The position numbers and the translations under genes were made by a program. A stretch of 64,000 bases of DNA from Haloarcula pellucida (GTDB lineage: Archaea; Halobacteriota; Halobacteria; Halobacteriales; Haloarculaceae). Every line of letters starts with the position of its first letter. Positions within the stretch are counted from its first letter, which is position 1. Under the pieces are notes generated by a model. The model made no database searches, was not told where the DNA came from, and saw nothing but the letters and a program-made list of their open reading frames with translations. Shown here piece after piece: positions 35,043 to 44,512 of the stretch. The stretch spans positions 248,379 to 312,378 of the forward strand of contig NZ_BMOU01000004.1 of assembly GCF_014647235.1 (NCBI RefSeq), written 5' to 3'.

Positions 35043-35605
35043 TGGCGACAGGACCACGATACAACGTGCCGATGCGGCGACGCCGCGAGGCCCGTACCGA
35101 TTACCATCAGCGGTTGCGCCTGCTGAAATCCGGCAAGCCCCGCCTCGTCGCTCGAAAGAGCAACAAGCACGTCAGGGCGCAGCTGGTGACGCTCGGCCCC
35201 GACGGCGACCGCACGCTGGCGTCCGCTCACTCTAGCGACCTGGCCGACTACGGCTGGGAGGCCCCGACGGGCAACATGCCCTCGGCGTACCTCACCGGCC
35301 TGCTGGCCGGCCTTCGCGCACAGGAAGCGGGCGTCGAGGAAGCGGTGCTCGACATCGGCCTCAACTCCCCGACCCCCGGAAGCAAAGTATTCGCAATACA
35401 GGAAGGCGCTATCGACGCCGGGCTCGACGTCCCCCACAACGACGACGTCCTCGCCGACTGGCAGCGCACGCGCGGTGCCCACATCGCCGAGTACGCCGAG
35501 CAGCTGGACGACCCGCTGTACAGCGGGGACTTCGACGCCGAAGACCTCCCGGAACACTTCGACGAAATCCGGGAGACCCTACTGGAAGGTGACATCGAAC
35601 TATGA
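35042..35605 (+). CDS. rpl18: 50S ribosomal protein L18 (uL18)
   Basis: A 187-residue 5S rRNA-binding protein. [39 protein letters not shown] and [20 protein letters not shown] are archaeal L18 blocks. It overlaps rps5 by four bases. Confidence 0.97.
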   Translation: MATGPRYNVPMRRRREARTDYHQRLRLLKSGKPRLVARKSNKHVRAQLVTLGPDGDRTLASAHSSDLADYGWEAPTGNMPSAYLTGLLAGLRAQEAGVEEAVLDIGLNSPTPGSKVFAIQEGAIDAGLDVPHNDDVLADWQRTRGAHIAEYAEQLDDPLYSGDFDAEDLPEHFDEIRETLLEGDIEL

Positions 35606-36240
35606 GTGCTGACAACGGCTGGGAACCCCGGACACGCCTCGGCAAGCAGGTTGCCGAGGGCGACATCGACTCCATGCAGGAGGCGCTGAACTCGGGGCTT
35701 CCCCTGAAAGAATCGGAAGTCGTCGACCAGCTCGTTCCCGATCTGGAAGACGAAGTGCTGGACATCAACATGGTCCAGCGGATGACCGACTCCGGCCGGC
35801 GGGTGAAGTTCCGCTGTGTCGTCGCAGTCGGCAACCGCGACGGCCTCGTCGGCTACGCCGAAGGGCGTGACGACCAGGTCGGCGGTGCCATCCAGAAGGC
35901 CATCGACGTGGCCAAACTGAACCTCATCGACGTCTCCCGTGGCTGTGGGTCCTGGGAGTGTGGCTGTGGCCGTCCCCACACGGTCGCGCTGCGCACCGAG
36001 GGCAAGGCCGGGAGCGTCGAGGTCGAGCTCCAGCCCGCCCCGCGCGGGCTGGGCCTCGCGGGCGGAGAGACCGTCCGCAAGGTGCTCGAACTGGCCGGCA
36101 TCGAGGACATCTGGACCCGCTCGTCGGGCAACACGCGCACCACGGTCAACTTCGCGAAGGCGACGTTCAACGCCCTCAAGAACACCGCCGAGGCGCGCGT
36201 CCCCGAACGCACCTTCGAAAAGCGTGAGGTGATCGAGTGA
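35602..36240 (+). CDS. rps5: 30S ribosomal protein S5 (uS5)
   Basis: A 212-residue protein involved in decoding fidelity and mRNA entry. [20 protein letters not shown] with its double-stranded-RNA-binding fold, the cysteine-bearing [20 protein letters not shown] typical of archaea, and [19 protein letters not shown] are present. It overlaps rpl30 by one base. Confidence 0.97.
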   Translation: MSADNGWEPRTRLGKQVAEGDIDSMQEALNSGLPLKESEVVDQLVPDLEDEVLDINMVQRMTDSGRRVKFRCVVAVGNRDGLVGYAEGRDDQVGGAIQKAIDVAKLNLIDVSRGCGSWECGCGRPHTVALRTEGKAGSVEVELQPAPRGLGLAGGETVRKVLELAGIEDIWTRSSGNTRTTVNFAKATFNALKNTAEARVPERTFEKREVIE

Positions 36241-36704
36241 TGCGAGCGCTCGTTCAGATCCGCGGCGACGTGAACATGGATACGGACATCCACGACACGC
36301 TGAAGATGCTGAACATCCACCACGTCAACCACTGTACGTTCGTCCCCGATACGGACACGTACAACGGGATGGTCTCGAAGGTCAACGACTTCGTGGCCTT
36401 CGGCGAACCCAGCCAGGAGACGGTCGAACTGCTCCTGGAGACGCGCGCAGAGCCCGCCGAGGGCGACGCCGACGTCGACGACGAGTGGGTCGCCGAGCAC
36501 ACCGACTACGACGACATCGAGGGGCTGGCGTGGGCGCTGGTCTCCGAGGAGACGACGCTGCAAAAGCAGGGCCTCTCCCCGACGCTCCGTCTGCACCCGC
36601 CGCGTGGCGGCCACGACGGCATCAAGCACCCCACCAAGGAAGGCGGTGAACTCGGGCGACACGATACCGAGGGCATCGATTCGCTTCTGGAGGCGATGCG
36701 ATAA
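36240..36704 (+). CDS. rpl30: 50S ribosomal protein L30 (uL30)
   Basis: A 154-residue protein of archaeal/eukaryotic length. The start is ATG at 36240 ([20 protein letters not shown]), overlapping the rps5 stop; an in-frame GTG one codon upstream is less likely. LNIHHVNHCTFVPDTDTYNG and LHPPRGGHDGIKHPTKEGGE complete the pattern. Confidence 0.96.
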   Translation: MRALVQIRGDVNMDTDIHDTLKMLNIHHVNHCTFVPDTDTYNGMVSKVNDFVAFGEPSQETVELLLETRAEPAEGDADVDDEWVAEHTDYDDIEGLAWALVSEETTLQKQGLSPTLRLHPPRGGHDGIKHPTKEGGELGRHDTEGIDSLLEAMR

Positions 36705-37204
36705 TGACGAGCAAGAAACGACGACAGCGCGGTTCGCGCACGCACGGTGGCGGCTCGCACAAGAACCGACGCGGTGCCGGGCACCGCGGTGGCCGCGGGG
36801 CCGCCGGGCGTGCCAAGCACGAGATGCACAACTACGAGCCGCTCGGCAAGAGCGGCTTCAAGCGCCCGCAGAAGGTCCAGGAAGAGGTCGCGACGGTCGA
36901 CGTCCGCGAACTGGACGAGGACGCGCCGCTGCTGGTCGCCGACGGCCTCGCGGAGGAGGACGGCGACGGCTACCACATCGACGCCCGAGAGGTCGTCGAG
37001 GACGCCGACGACGCCGACGTCGTGAAGGTGCTCGGCGCCGGACAGGTCCGGAACGAACTCACCGTCGTCGCCGACGACTTCTCGGACGGTGCCGTCGAGA
37101 AGATCGAGGACGCCGGTGGCGAGACGGAACTGACCGAGCTCGGCGAAGAGCGGCAGGAAGCCGCCGAAGAAGCCGCCGAGGACGACGCGGACGACGAGGA
37201 ATAA
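36704..37204 (+). CDS. rpl15: 50S ribosomal protein L15 (uL15)
   Basis: A 166-residue protein with the Gly/Arg-rich N-terminal extension GSRTHGGGSHKNRRGAGHRG that threads into rRNA and a C-terminal globular domain. The tail is acidic (EAAEDDADDEE). It is followed after six bases by secY, the usual end of the spc-type cluster. Confidence 0.97.
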   Translation: MTSKKRRQRGSRTHGGGSHKNRRGAGHRGGRGAAGRAKHEMHNYEPLGKSGFKRPQKVQEEVATVDVRELDEDAPLLVADGLAEEDGDGYHIDAREVVEDADDADVVKVLGAGQVRNELTVVADDFSDGAVEKIEDAGGETELTELGEERQEAAEEAAEDDADDEE

Positions 37205-37210
37205 CGACCA

Positions 37211-38677
37211 ATGAGCTGGAAGGACACCGCCGAACCGCTGCTCGTCCGGATGCCGGCAGTGCAGCGTCCGGAGGGCCACGTCCCGTTCAAGCGCAAGCTG
37301 CTGTGGACCGGCGGCGTGTTGATGCTGTACTTCTTCCTGACGAACGTCAAGCTGTTCGGCCTCGACATCGACGCCAGTCAGGACGTCTTCGGCCGATTCG
37401 GGTCGATTCTCGCATCGGGACAGGGGAGCATCCTGCAGTTGGGTATCGGGCCTATCGTCACGGCGTCCATCGTGTTGCAGTTACTCGGTGGGGCGAACCT
37501 GCTCGGGCTGAACACGCAGGACGACCCGCGCGATCAGATCCTCTATCAGGGCCTCCAGAAGCTGCTGGTCCTGGTGATGATCTGTCTGACGGGCCTCCCG
37601 ATGGTCTTTGCGGGCGGCTTCTTGCCGGCTGATACGGCCGTCGCGCAGTCGCTGGGTATCGGCACGACCGGTGTCCAGTGGCTCATCTTCGCGCAGATAT
37701 TCGTCGGCGGTGTCCTCATCCTGTTCATGGACGAGGTCATCTCGAAGTGGGGCGTCGGCTCCGGTATCGGGCTGTTCATCGTCGCCGGCGTGAGCCAGCG
37801 ACTGCTGGGTGGCCTGCTCTCGACGCCCTTCATCGGTGGCCAGAGCGGTATCCTGCACACCTGGTACCTGTTTGCCGTCGGACAGGAGCCCATCGGACAG
37901 GTGCTCGGTGCGTCCGGTCTCCAGACCATCTTCATGGGACAGGGTCGACTGCTGGCGCTCGTCACGACCATCCTCATCTTCTCGGTCGTCGTCTACGCCG
38001 AGTCCGTGCGCGTCGAGATTCCGCTCTCGAACGCGCGGGTCAAGGGTGCTCGTGGTCGCTTCCCCGTGAAGCTCATCTACGCGAGCGTCCTGCCGATGAT
38101 CCTCGTCCGGGCGCTGCAGGCGAACATCCAGTTCCTCGGGCGCATCCTCCAGTCCCAGCTGGGCTCGCTCCCGGCGTGGCTGGGGACCTACGACAGCGGG
38201 CAGGCCACTGGTGGCCTGTTCTACTATCTGGCACCCATCCAGTCACCCGGTGACTGGATGTGGTGGCTGGAGACGACGGGCCAGCCGGCCTGGCAGATAC
38301 TCATTCGTGTCGGTATCGACCTGACCTTCATGCTGGTCGGCGGCGCCATCTTCGCCGTCTTCTGGGTCGAGACGACCGACATGGGGCCGGAAGCGACCGC
38401 AAAGCAGATCCACAACTCCGGGATGCAGATTCCCGGCTTCCGACAGAACGTCGGCGTCATCGAGAAGGTGCTCGAACGCTACATCCCGCAGGTCACTGTC
38501 ATCGGCGGTGCCCTCGTCGGGTTGCTGGCCGTCATGGCCAACATGCTCGGCACTATCGGTGGTGTCTCCGGGACGGGGCTGCTGCTGACGGTCTCCATCA
38601 CGTACAAACTGTACGAGGAGATCGCAGAGGAGCAGCTCATGGAGATGCACCCGATGATGCGCCAGATGTTCGGCTGA
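37211..38677 (+). CDS. secY: Preprotein translocase subunit SecY
   Basis: The pore subunit of the Sec translocon, 488 residues with ten membrane segments. Conserved pieces include LQLGIGPIVTASIVLQLLGG (helix 2), the cytoplasmic loop VRVEIPLSNARVKGARGRFP contacting the ribosome, and the end GTGLLLTVSITYKLYEEIAE. It is the last gene of the ribosomal superoperon. A perfect GC hairpin follows 16 bases after the stop. The adk-type gene that often follows secY in archaea is not present here. Confidence 0.98.
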   Translation: MSWKDTAEPLLVRMPAVQRPEGHVPFKRKLLWTGGVLMLYFFLTNVKLFGLDIDASQDVFGRFGSILASGQGSILQLGIGPIVTASIVLQLLGGANLLGLNTQDDPRDQILYQGLQKLLVLVMICLTGLPMVFAGGFLPADTAVAQSLGIGTTGVQWLIFAQIFVGGVLILFMDEVISKWGVGSGIGLFIVAGVSQRLLGGLLSTPFIGGQSGILHTWYLFAVGQEPIGQVLGASGLQTIFMGQGRLLALVTTILIFSVVVYAESVRVEIPLSNARVKGARGRFPVKLIYASVLPMILVRALQANIQFLGRILQSQLGSLPAWLGTYDSGQATGGLFYYLAPIQSPGDWMWWLETTGQPAWQILIRVGIDLTFMLVGGAIFAVFWVETTDMGPEATAKQIHNSGMQIPGFRQNVGVIEKVLERYIPQVTVIGGALVGLLAVMANMLGTIGGVSGTGLLLTVSITYKLYEEIAEEQLMEMHPMMRQMFG

Positions 38678-38692
38678 CGTCGAACGAACGGC

Positions 38693-38711
38693 GGCCGGGC
38701 GTCGCCCGGCC
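38693..38711 (+). terminator. Hairpin after secY
   Basis: GGCCGGGC-GTC-GCCCGGCC, a perfect eight-base stem with a three-base loop, followed by CGATTCTCT. Its position 16 bases after the secY stop makes it a good candidate for the end of the ribosomal superoperon, though the T-run is weak. Confidence 0.5.
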
Positions 38712-38918
38712 CGATTCTCTACTCGCATGCTGTCACGGCAGTACTCGGTGAGAGGCGTCGCTACCGTCACGGTTCGCTAACAGCGACGACAGCCAGTCAC
38801 CAGCGTCGGTGACACGTCGAGATGACAGCGGACAGCGTGCGACAGTGACCGACAGTTCTTCAACGGCGAGGCGTGTACGAACTGAAACCGAGAGAGACGG
38901 GTTTTCGGGGACGGGACA

Positions 38919-39731
38919 ATGCAACGCGAACACACACGTGCGGACACGCTCCCAGCGCAGGTGACGCTCCACGTCGGAGCGGAACTGGAGCTGCTAGACC
39001 GAGCCCGTCACACACCACGGCCGACCGAACTCGTCGTCGCACCGGTCGAACTGCACCAGCGAAACGTACAGCGACGGCTCCGCGAGGCGAGGGAGCCGAA
39101 AGACGCGTTCGAGTTCGACGACGTCGTCGGGGTGAGCCGCAGCGTTCTCCGTGCGAGCGACGCGTCGACGACGGCTATCGACCGTATCGACCGACTCACG
39201 CTCGTTCGGGAGATACTCGGCGAGTCGGCGTCCGCGCCGTCCGTCTCGCTGCCCGTGGGGACGGGGTCGCACGACCCACAGCACGTAGAGCAGATTCGGA
39301 CGGAGGTAGAGACGATAACCAACTACCACCCCGAGCGCATCGCTGCGTGGGAGGACGCGGCCGGGGACCTGTACGCGCCGATCGACGCCGACACAGCGGC
39401 ACTGCTCGATACGGCGCTCGACGTCGAACGCGCCCTCAGAGCGCAGACGGCGAAGGCCGTCTCCGAGACCGAACTCGTGCGCCGGGCGACGCGGGAGCTT
39501 ACGGCAACAGACGGGACCGCGTGGACGGGCGCCTACCCCGAGACGGAGCGACTCTCGCTGATGGGGCTGAGCAGTATCTCCGCGACCGTCGCCGACTTCC
39601 TCCACGCGCTGGTCGCGGCGACGACGCTGGACGTACACGTCTACTTCCGAGAAGTCACGGGCGAATATCTCGAACAGCGGTTCCCGTCGCTGTTCGACAT
39701 CGCAGAGCCCGGTGTGGAGGTGTTCGAGTGA
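38919..39731 (+). CDS. AddB-like helicase-fold protein, N-terminal half, without Walker A
   Basis: A 270-residue protein, first of three coupled genes. Its pattern resembles the N-terminal helicase-like part of AddB/RecB-type partner subunits: a start TLHVGAELELLDRARHTPRP where a P-loop would lie, then AFEFDDVVGVSRSVLRASDA and IDRIDRLTLVREILGE, and SLMGLSSISATVADFLHALV. No GxxxxGK[ST] is present, so it should not bind ATP in the usual way. The next gene starts at a GTG overlapping its stop. Assignment rests on context and fold-level resemblance, not on a clear family signature. Confidence 0.6.
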   Translation: MQREHTRADTLPAQVTLHVGAELELLDRARHTPRPTELVVAPVELHQRNVQRRLREAREPKDAFEFDDVVGVSRSVLRASDASTTAIDRIDRLTLVREILGESASAPSVSLPVGTGSHDPQHVEQIRTEVETITNYHPERIAAWEDAAGDLYAPIDADTAALLDTALDVERALRAQTAKAVSETELVRRATRELTATDGTAWTGAYPETERLSLMGLSSISATVADFLHALVAATTLDVHVYFREVTGEYLEQRFPSLFDIAEPGVEVFE

Positions 39732-40963
39732 CGTCGCCGAACCGGCTCGCGCGTCCGCTTGAGCCACCCGACGTCCCCGTCGTGGAGATGGCGTCGACGA
39801 CGCGGCGTGCGGAAGCGCGGAGTGTGATGGCACTGGTCGCCGCGCTCAGATCGGGGGGCGTCCCGGTCCGTGATATCGCTCTCGTCGTCCGCGACCTAGA
39901 CGCGTACGAGGAACCGCTGTTCAGAGCGGCGATGCAGTACGGCGTCACGCCCGTGTTCTGGACACAGCTCCGAGTGACGCGAACGCGTCCGTACGCACTC
40001 GTCGAGTCGGTTTGCGATGCGCTCGCTGGCGAGCGGGTCGACAGACGGACGCTGCTCCGACCGCTGGAACACCGCTGGGCACCGGCTTCGGCGGCAGGTC
40101 ACTCGTGGCCCGTGGAACCGGGGGTCGTTCAGCGAGCGATAGCCGGTCTGCCCGACGGCGCTCGGCCAGTCGAGGAGTGGGTCGAGGTAGTGGCGACGAC
40201 CGACGACGTCGACGCTCGGATCGGGGCGTTCGTCCAGTGGCTCAGCGACGTACCGGAACCGCGCCCGGAGACTGTCGCCTCCGTCCTCGGGGCGGTCGTA
40301 GAGGCGTACGCCGACCACGGGCTCCCGGAGACCAAAGCCGCCGACGCGCCGGCACTGCTGGCGACCGAAACGGACGCTCGGGCAGTCGTTCGCGTCCGGA
40401 CCCTCGTCCAGCAACTCCGGCACAAGTTCGCGGAGAGGGTAGACGACGGGAGCCTCGAGCGGTCGTGGGCCGACGTCGCCGAACTGTCGTCCGTCATCGC
40501 GACACAGCGACCGGGGCGCCGCGAACACTCGAACGCCCGTGCCGTGGACGTTCTGGAGGCGAACGACGTGTGGGCACTCGACGTCCCCTACGTCGTCGCC
40601 GTCGGCCTGACGGCCACCGAGTGGCCACAGGAGACCGAGTCGACGCTACCGCCGGAGTTTCAGGAGGCGGTGCTGCGAGGCGCCGGGTCGGCATCGACGC
40701 TCGCGCCGAGTCCCGCGTGGACCGACGGGCGAGACAGAGACCACTTCGCGGACACGCTCTGTGCGGCAGCGAGCGGCGTGGTCCTGACACGACACACCGA
40801 GACCGGCGGCGGTGACACCGTCCACCCATCACCGTTCCTGACGGCCCTCGATACGGACTCCGTTTCGGCTGGCGCGATGGAGCGGCTGCGGAGCGCCGAG
40901 CGAGCGCTCCCGGCGCCGATTCGGGCGATGCTGTCCGAGGCGGGGGGCGAGACGGATGACTGA
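39728..40963 (+). CDS. AddB-like protein, helicase C-terminal-like half
   Basis: A 411-residue protein starting at GTG 39728 within the stop of the previous gene. It resembles the UvrD-C-like part of AddB: ALVVRDLDAYEEPLFRAAMQ, a motif V-like stretch ARAVDVLEANDVWALDVPYV and VVAVGLTATEWPQETESTLP. There is no nuclease motif at the C-terminus (it ends LSEAGGETDD), unlike bacterial AddB. The following helicase-nuclease gene starts inside its last codons (ATGACTGA), so the three are translated as a unit. Together with the previous gene it looks like one partner subunit split in two. Confidence 0.65.
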   Translation: MTSPNRLARPLEPPDVPVVEMASTTRRAEARSVMALVAALRSGGVPVRDIALVVRDLDAYEEPLFRAAMQYGVTPVFWTQLRVTRTRPYALVESVCDALAGERVDRRTLLRPLEHRWAPASAAGHSWPVEPGVVQRAIAGLPDGARPVEEWVEVVATTDDVDARIGAFVQWLSDVPEPRPETVASVLGAVVEAYADHGLPETKAADAPALLATETDARAVVRVRTLVQQLRHKFAERVDDGSLERSWADVAELSSVIATQRPGRREHSNARAVDVLEANDVWALDVPYVVAVGLTATEWPQETESTLPPEFQEAVLRGAGSASTLAPSPAWTDGRDRDHFADTLCAAASGVVLTRHTETGGGDTVHPSPFLTALDTDSVSAGAMERLRSAERALPAPIRAMLSEAGGETDD

Positions 40964-43900
40964 GAAGCGAACGGGCGAAACGGACAGCCCGATCCGCCTG
41001 CAGAACGCACAGGCGGATATCCGGGACGCATACTTCGACCACGAGAGCGGGCTCTTCACGCTCTCCTGCGTGCCCGGGGCCGGCAAGTCGACGGTCGCGT
41101 ATCGCATCGCGCCGGACGACATCCTCCGGCGATACGTCGCTGGCGACCCCACGCCCGAACAGCACATCGCCGTCGTCTCGTTCAACCGCGACGAGGCGGC
41201 AGACATCGTCCCGGAGGTCTGTAAACAGCTTCGAACCATCGTCGAACACGACCTCACGCCGGTCGCGTCCGAGGTGTCTGGGGCCGAGGTGGAGTCGCTG
41301 GTCCAGCGCGTCCAGCGCGCCCCGTTCGTCGGGACTATCGACAGTCTCCTCCGGGGAGTGCTACAGGAGTTCGTCTACGCCGTCGGCTTCGATGGGATGC
41401 CGTCCGTGGGCAACGAGGCACTGCTGAAGCGGGTGCACGCGGACTGCTACGAGCGCCTCGCGACCGACCCGTCACACGCGGCCCGCCTCGAAGCGCTCGA
41501 TGCGGCCTACGAGTCGGGTGAATACGTAGACGGTATCGCGGATATGCTGGAACGCGCCGTGACGTACTGCCGCGACCGCCGGCTCTCGACGGCGGCGTTC
41601 GAGCGGGAACTCGAACGGACCCGGGCGTCCGTCTACGACGGTCGACCCGAGTCCTTCGAGGACATCGTCGCGGCCGTAGAGCGGGTCGTCGGAGCGGTCG
41701 ACGTCGGCGAAAGCGTGAGAGCGGCCGTCGACGGAACGGACCGGGACAGACTCGTCGCCGCTGACCAGCACCTCTACGACGAGTGGGGTGTGCGTATCGA
41801 GGACTTCACCGCGCTCTTCTCGGCCTACCGGGCGGCGTATCGAGAACTGACCCGCGAGTACGGCGTGGTGTCGCACACGGACGTGGCCTATCTCGTCGCG
41901 TCGTACTTCGACGAGACCATCGCCGACGCCGATTGCGTGGGTCGCGTCGACGACGCCCACAGACAGCGCGTGCGCAAGCGCTATCGCGGTCGGTTGCGGA
42001 GCGTGATCATCGACGAGGCACAGGACGTCTCGGCGATTCAGCACGCGGCACTGTCACATCTCGTCGGCCCGGAGATGCGCGTCTTCGCCTGTGGCGACGT
42101 GCGCCAGTCTATCTACCGGTGGCGACACGCCGACCCGACGCTGTTCCAGTCGGCGGCGAGAGACGGCGAGTACCTCGGCGTCGACTGGCCCACCCATCGC
42201 AACGAGACCGCGACGACGACGTACCGGTGTGTCCCGGACGTCGCCGCCGCCGTCGACGCCGTCGCGGCCCCGATGTTCGGTGACGAGTCACGCGGCGACG
42301 TCGGCGACCTCGAAACGGCGTTCCCGTCGCTCGACCCGGCGCGGGACGGAACGGACGAGACAGCGGTCCACGTCGCGTCGTTCTCGAGCAACCACCGTCC
42401 GGGCTCCGCCGAGTGGGTCCACCCCGAGGACGGGGGTGGCGAGGCGGACGTGCTGGCGACCCACCTCGCGAAGGGGCTCGCCGACGGCACGTTCACCGAC
42501 GACGGCGGCGACCCGCTGGACATCACCGTCCTGTTCCGCCGGGGGACGCGAATGGGCGACTACGAGGCCGCGTTCGAGGCGGCCGGACTGCGGGTCCGCA
42601 ACGCCAGCGAGCCCCTGTTCGACCATCCCGCGGTCGAGGCCGTCCTCGACGTGTGCGACTGGCTCGCAGGGCCCGGATCACCGGAGCGGACCCGAGAACT
42701 CGTGACCGGTTCCGGCCTCGGACTGGCCTCGCTCGCCGACGTCTTCGAGACGCACGGCTGGGACGTCGATGCGGTGCTCGACGCCGCCGACGAACTCGAA
42801 GCGTCACAGGAGCGGACGCTCACCGGGTTGCAGCAACTCCGTGACCGTCGTGACGCCGCCGAGATGCGGCCGGCGTCGACCTACCTCGAAGACGTCGCCG
42901 AACGGCTCGCGCTCCGCTCCGATTCGAACGAGTGTCTCCCCGACACCGACACGCGGCAGCGTATCGCGGCTCTCGACGCGCTCGTCGAGACGGTCGCGGA
43001 GTGGGAGACAGACGAGTACTACGGCCCGCAGGAACTCACCGACCTCGTGGCGCCGTTCCGAGAGACGCCGAGCGACGGGCCCGCACAGCCGAGCGCGTCC
43101 GGGTCGACGTACGACGTGGCGTTTCGAACGATACACCGGGCGAAGGGCGACGAAGCCGACGTCGTCGCCGTCGCCGACCCCGGGTTCGACATCTGGTCGC
43201 AGGGGCCGGTTCATCGGCGGTTCGTCACACAGGGACCGGTCGCTGGACTCGCGCCCCCGACGAACACCGAGGTGCCGACCGATATCGACGTTCCGCCGTT
43301 CGTCGGCGGCCTGTACACACCCGACAGCGGCCGGACGCGGGACGTCGGGCTCCGGTGGGCGACGGCCCGGTGGCGCAATACGGTGACGGGGGCGGCAGAC
43401 AGCGGCGGACTCGTTGGCCCCGACCGGTTGCAGCGAGTGGTCGAGAACGAACTGGCCGAGGCGTGGCGCCTGCTGTACGTCGCGCTGACTCGGCCACGGG
43501 ACCACCTCGTCGTCCCGCTCCCGCGGTCGCTGCCCGGCGATTGCCCTCGCGACCGGTGGATAGAGACGCTCCGGGACGGACTCGGCTTCGACGGTGGCAT
43601 CGACTCGTACACGCTCTCGACGCCGAGTGGGGAGGTGGCGGTCGGCGTCAACGACGTGGACGCGCTCGCGACCCGGGAGCGTGACTCGGGGTCGCCGCCG
43701 GATCCAGACGTCGCCGTGACGCCGCCCCGCCGTTCGTGCCTCGACCCGTGGGTCCCACGGTTCTGCAACCCCAGCACGATGTACCCGCTCACGGCGGACC
43801 CCGACGCGCACGTCCTCGCCCACCTACTCGGGGACCCGCTCCACACCGCGGCGAACGAGGTACCCGACGACCTGCCCCTTCACTTCGACGCACTGGGGCC

Positions 43901-44465
43901 AGAGTCGGTCGGGACGTGCCTACACGAAGTCGTGACGCGGCTCGTCACCCGCGGTGTTCCGGAAGCCGACCTCCGGGCGATGGACGCCGGCGTCCGTCGA
44001 GTGTTCGACGAGGTCGTTCACGACACCGCGTCGGGAATCGGCGAGGACGAACTGGCCGCACTGTGGACGTTCTTTGGCGACGTGGTCGAGGACCTCCTCG
44101 CGTCGAGCCTCTGGGAGAGACTCCAGCGTGCCGAGAGCGTTCGCGTAGAGCACCCCGTCGACGGGCTCGTTAGCGTCGCCGACGTCGAGGTCGAGGTCCA
44201 CGGCAAACCGGACTTCGTGGTCGACCTGCCCTCGGGCGAGCGGTACGTGACCGACGTGAAGATCGCGCTCGCGGAGCCGACAGCGGAGACGCGACGGCGA
44301 TACGACCTGCAGGTGTCGGCGTACGCGTACCTCTTCGAACGGGAAAACGGGTCGAGTGGCGCTGTCCGGCCGACCATCGAAACGTTCGGTGTCACACGCG
44401 AGACGGTCACACCGTCGTGGCCGCCGGAGGTCGTCGAACGACGAGTGCAGTCGCTGCTGGAGTGA
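40956..44465 (+). CDS. UvrD/AddA-like helicase with C-terminal PD-(D/E)XK nuclease
   Basis: A 1169-residue superfamily 1A helicase-nuclease. Walker A is VPGAGKST (39-46), Walker B is VIIDEAQD (350-357), motif III is GDVRQSIYRW (380-389), motif V is TIHRAKGDEAD (725-735) and motif VI is LLYVALTRPRD (839-849). The RecB-family nuclease has GTCLHE (His990), GKPD (Asp1086), TDVK (Asp1100, Lys1102) and LQVSAYAY (Gln1119, Tyr1123), so both activities look intact. This matches AddA of AddAB, which processes double-strand breaks. It is third in the operon after two AddB-like genes. No cysteine cluster for an iron-sulfur site is seen. Confidence 0.9.
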   Translation: MTEKRTGETDSPIRLQNAQADIRDAYFDHESGLFTLSCVPGAGKSTVAYRIAPDDILRRYVAGDPTPEQHIAVVSFNRDEAADIVPEVCKQLRTIVEHDLTPVASEVSGAEVESLVQRVQRAPFVGTIDSLLRGVLQEFVYAVGFDGMPSVGNEALLKRVHADCYERLATDPSHAARLEALDAAYESGEYVDGIADMLERAVTYCRDRRLSTAAFERELERTRASVYDGRPESFEDIVAAVERVVGAVDVGESVRAAVDGTDRDRLVAADQHLYDEWGVRIEDFTALFSAYRAAYRELTREYGVVSHTDVAYLVASYFDETIADADCVGRVDDAHRQRVRKRYRGRLRSVIIDEAQDVSAIQHAALSHLVGPEMRVFACGDVRQSIYRWRHADPTLFQSAARDGEYLGVDWPTHRNETATTTYRCVPDVAAAVDAVAAPMFGDESRGDVGDLETAFPSLDPARDGTDETAVHVASFSSNHRPGSAEWVHPEDGGGEADVLATHLAKGLADGTFTDDGGDPLDITVLFRRGTRMGDYEAAFEAAGLRVRNASEPLFDHPAVEAVLDVCDWLAGPGSPERTRELVTGSGLGLASLADVFETHGWDVDAVLDAADELEASQERTLTGLQQLRDRRDAAEMRPASTYLEDVAERLALRSDSNECLPDTDTRQRIAALDALVETVAEWETDEYYGPQELTDLVAPFRETPSDGPAQPSASGSTYDVAFRTIHRAKGDEADVVAVADPGFDIWSQGPVHRRFVTQGPVAGLAPPTNTEVPTDIDVPPFVGGLYTPDSGRTRDVGLRWATARWRNTVTGAADSGGLVGPDRLQRVVENELAEAWRLLYVALTRPRDHLVVPLPRSLPGDCPRDRWIETLRDGLGFDGGIDSYTLSTPSGEVAVGVNDVDALATRERDSGSPPDPDVAVTPPRRSCLDPWVPRFCNPSTMYPLTADPDAHVLAHLLGDPLHTAANEVPDDLPLHFDALGPESVGTCLHEVVTRLVTRGVPEADLRAMDAGVRRVFDEVVHDTASGIGEDELAALWTFFGDVVEDLLASSLWERLQRAESVRVEHPVDGLVSVADVEVEVHGKPDFVVDLPSGERYVTDVKIALAEPTAETRRRYDLQVSAYAYLFERENGSSGAVRPTIETFGVTRETVTPSWPPEVVERRVQSLLE

Positions 44466-44512
44466 CGGGGTTCCACGGGACGGGCGCGGGGGCCGCTCTC
44501 GACCCGGCCCGC

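Noticed and set aside
37626-37640. Another CTGATACGG match inside secY
   Set aside because: It is within conserved coding sequence (Ala-Asp-Thr-Ala) and not near a stop or start codon.
38873-39727. N-terminal 285 codons of the 696-codon frame overlapping the first AddB-like gene
   Set aside because: Only the part after GTG 39728 has family-like sequence. The upstream part is an Arg-rich out-of-frame reading of the 270-residue gene.
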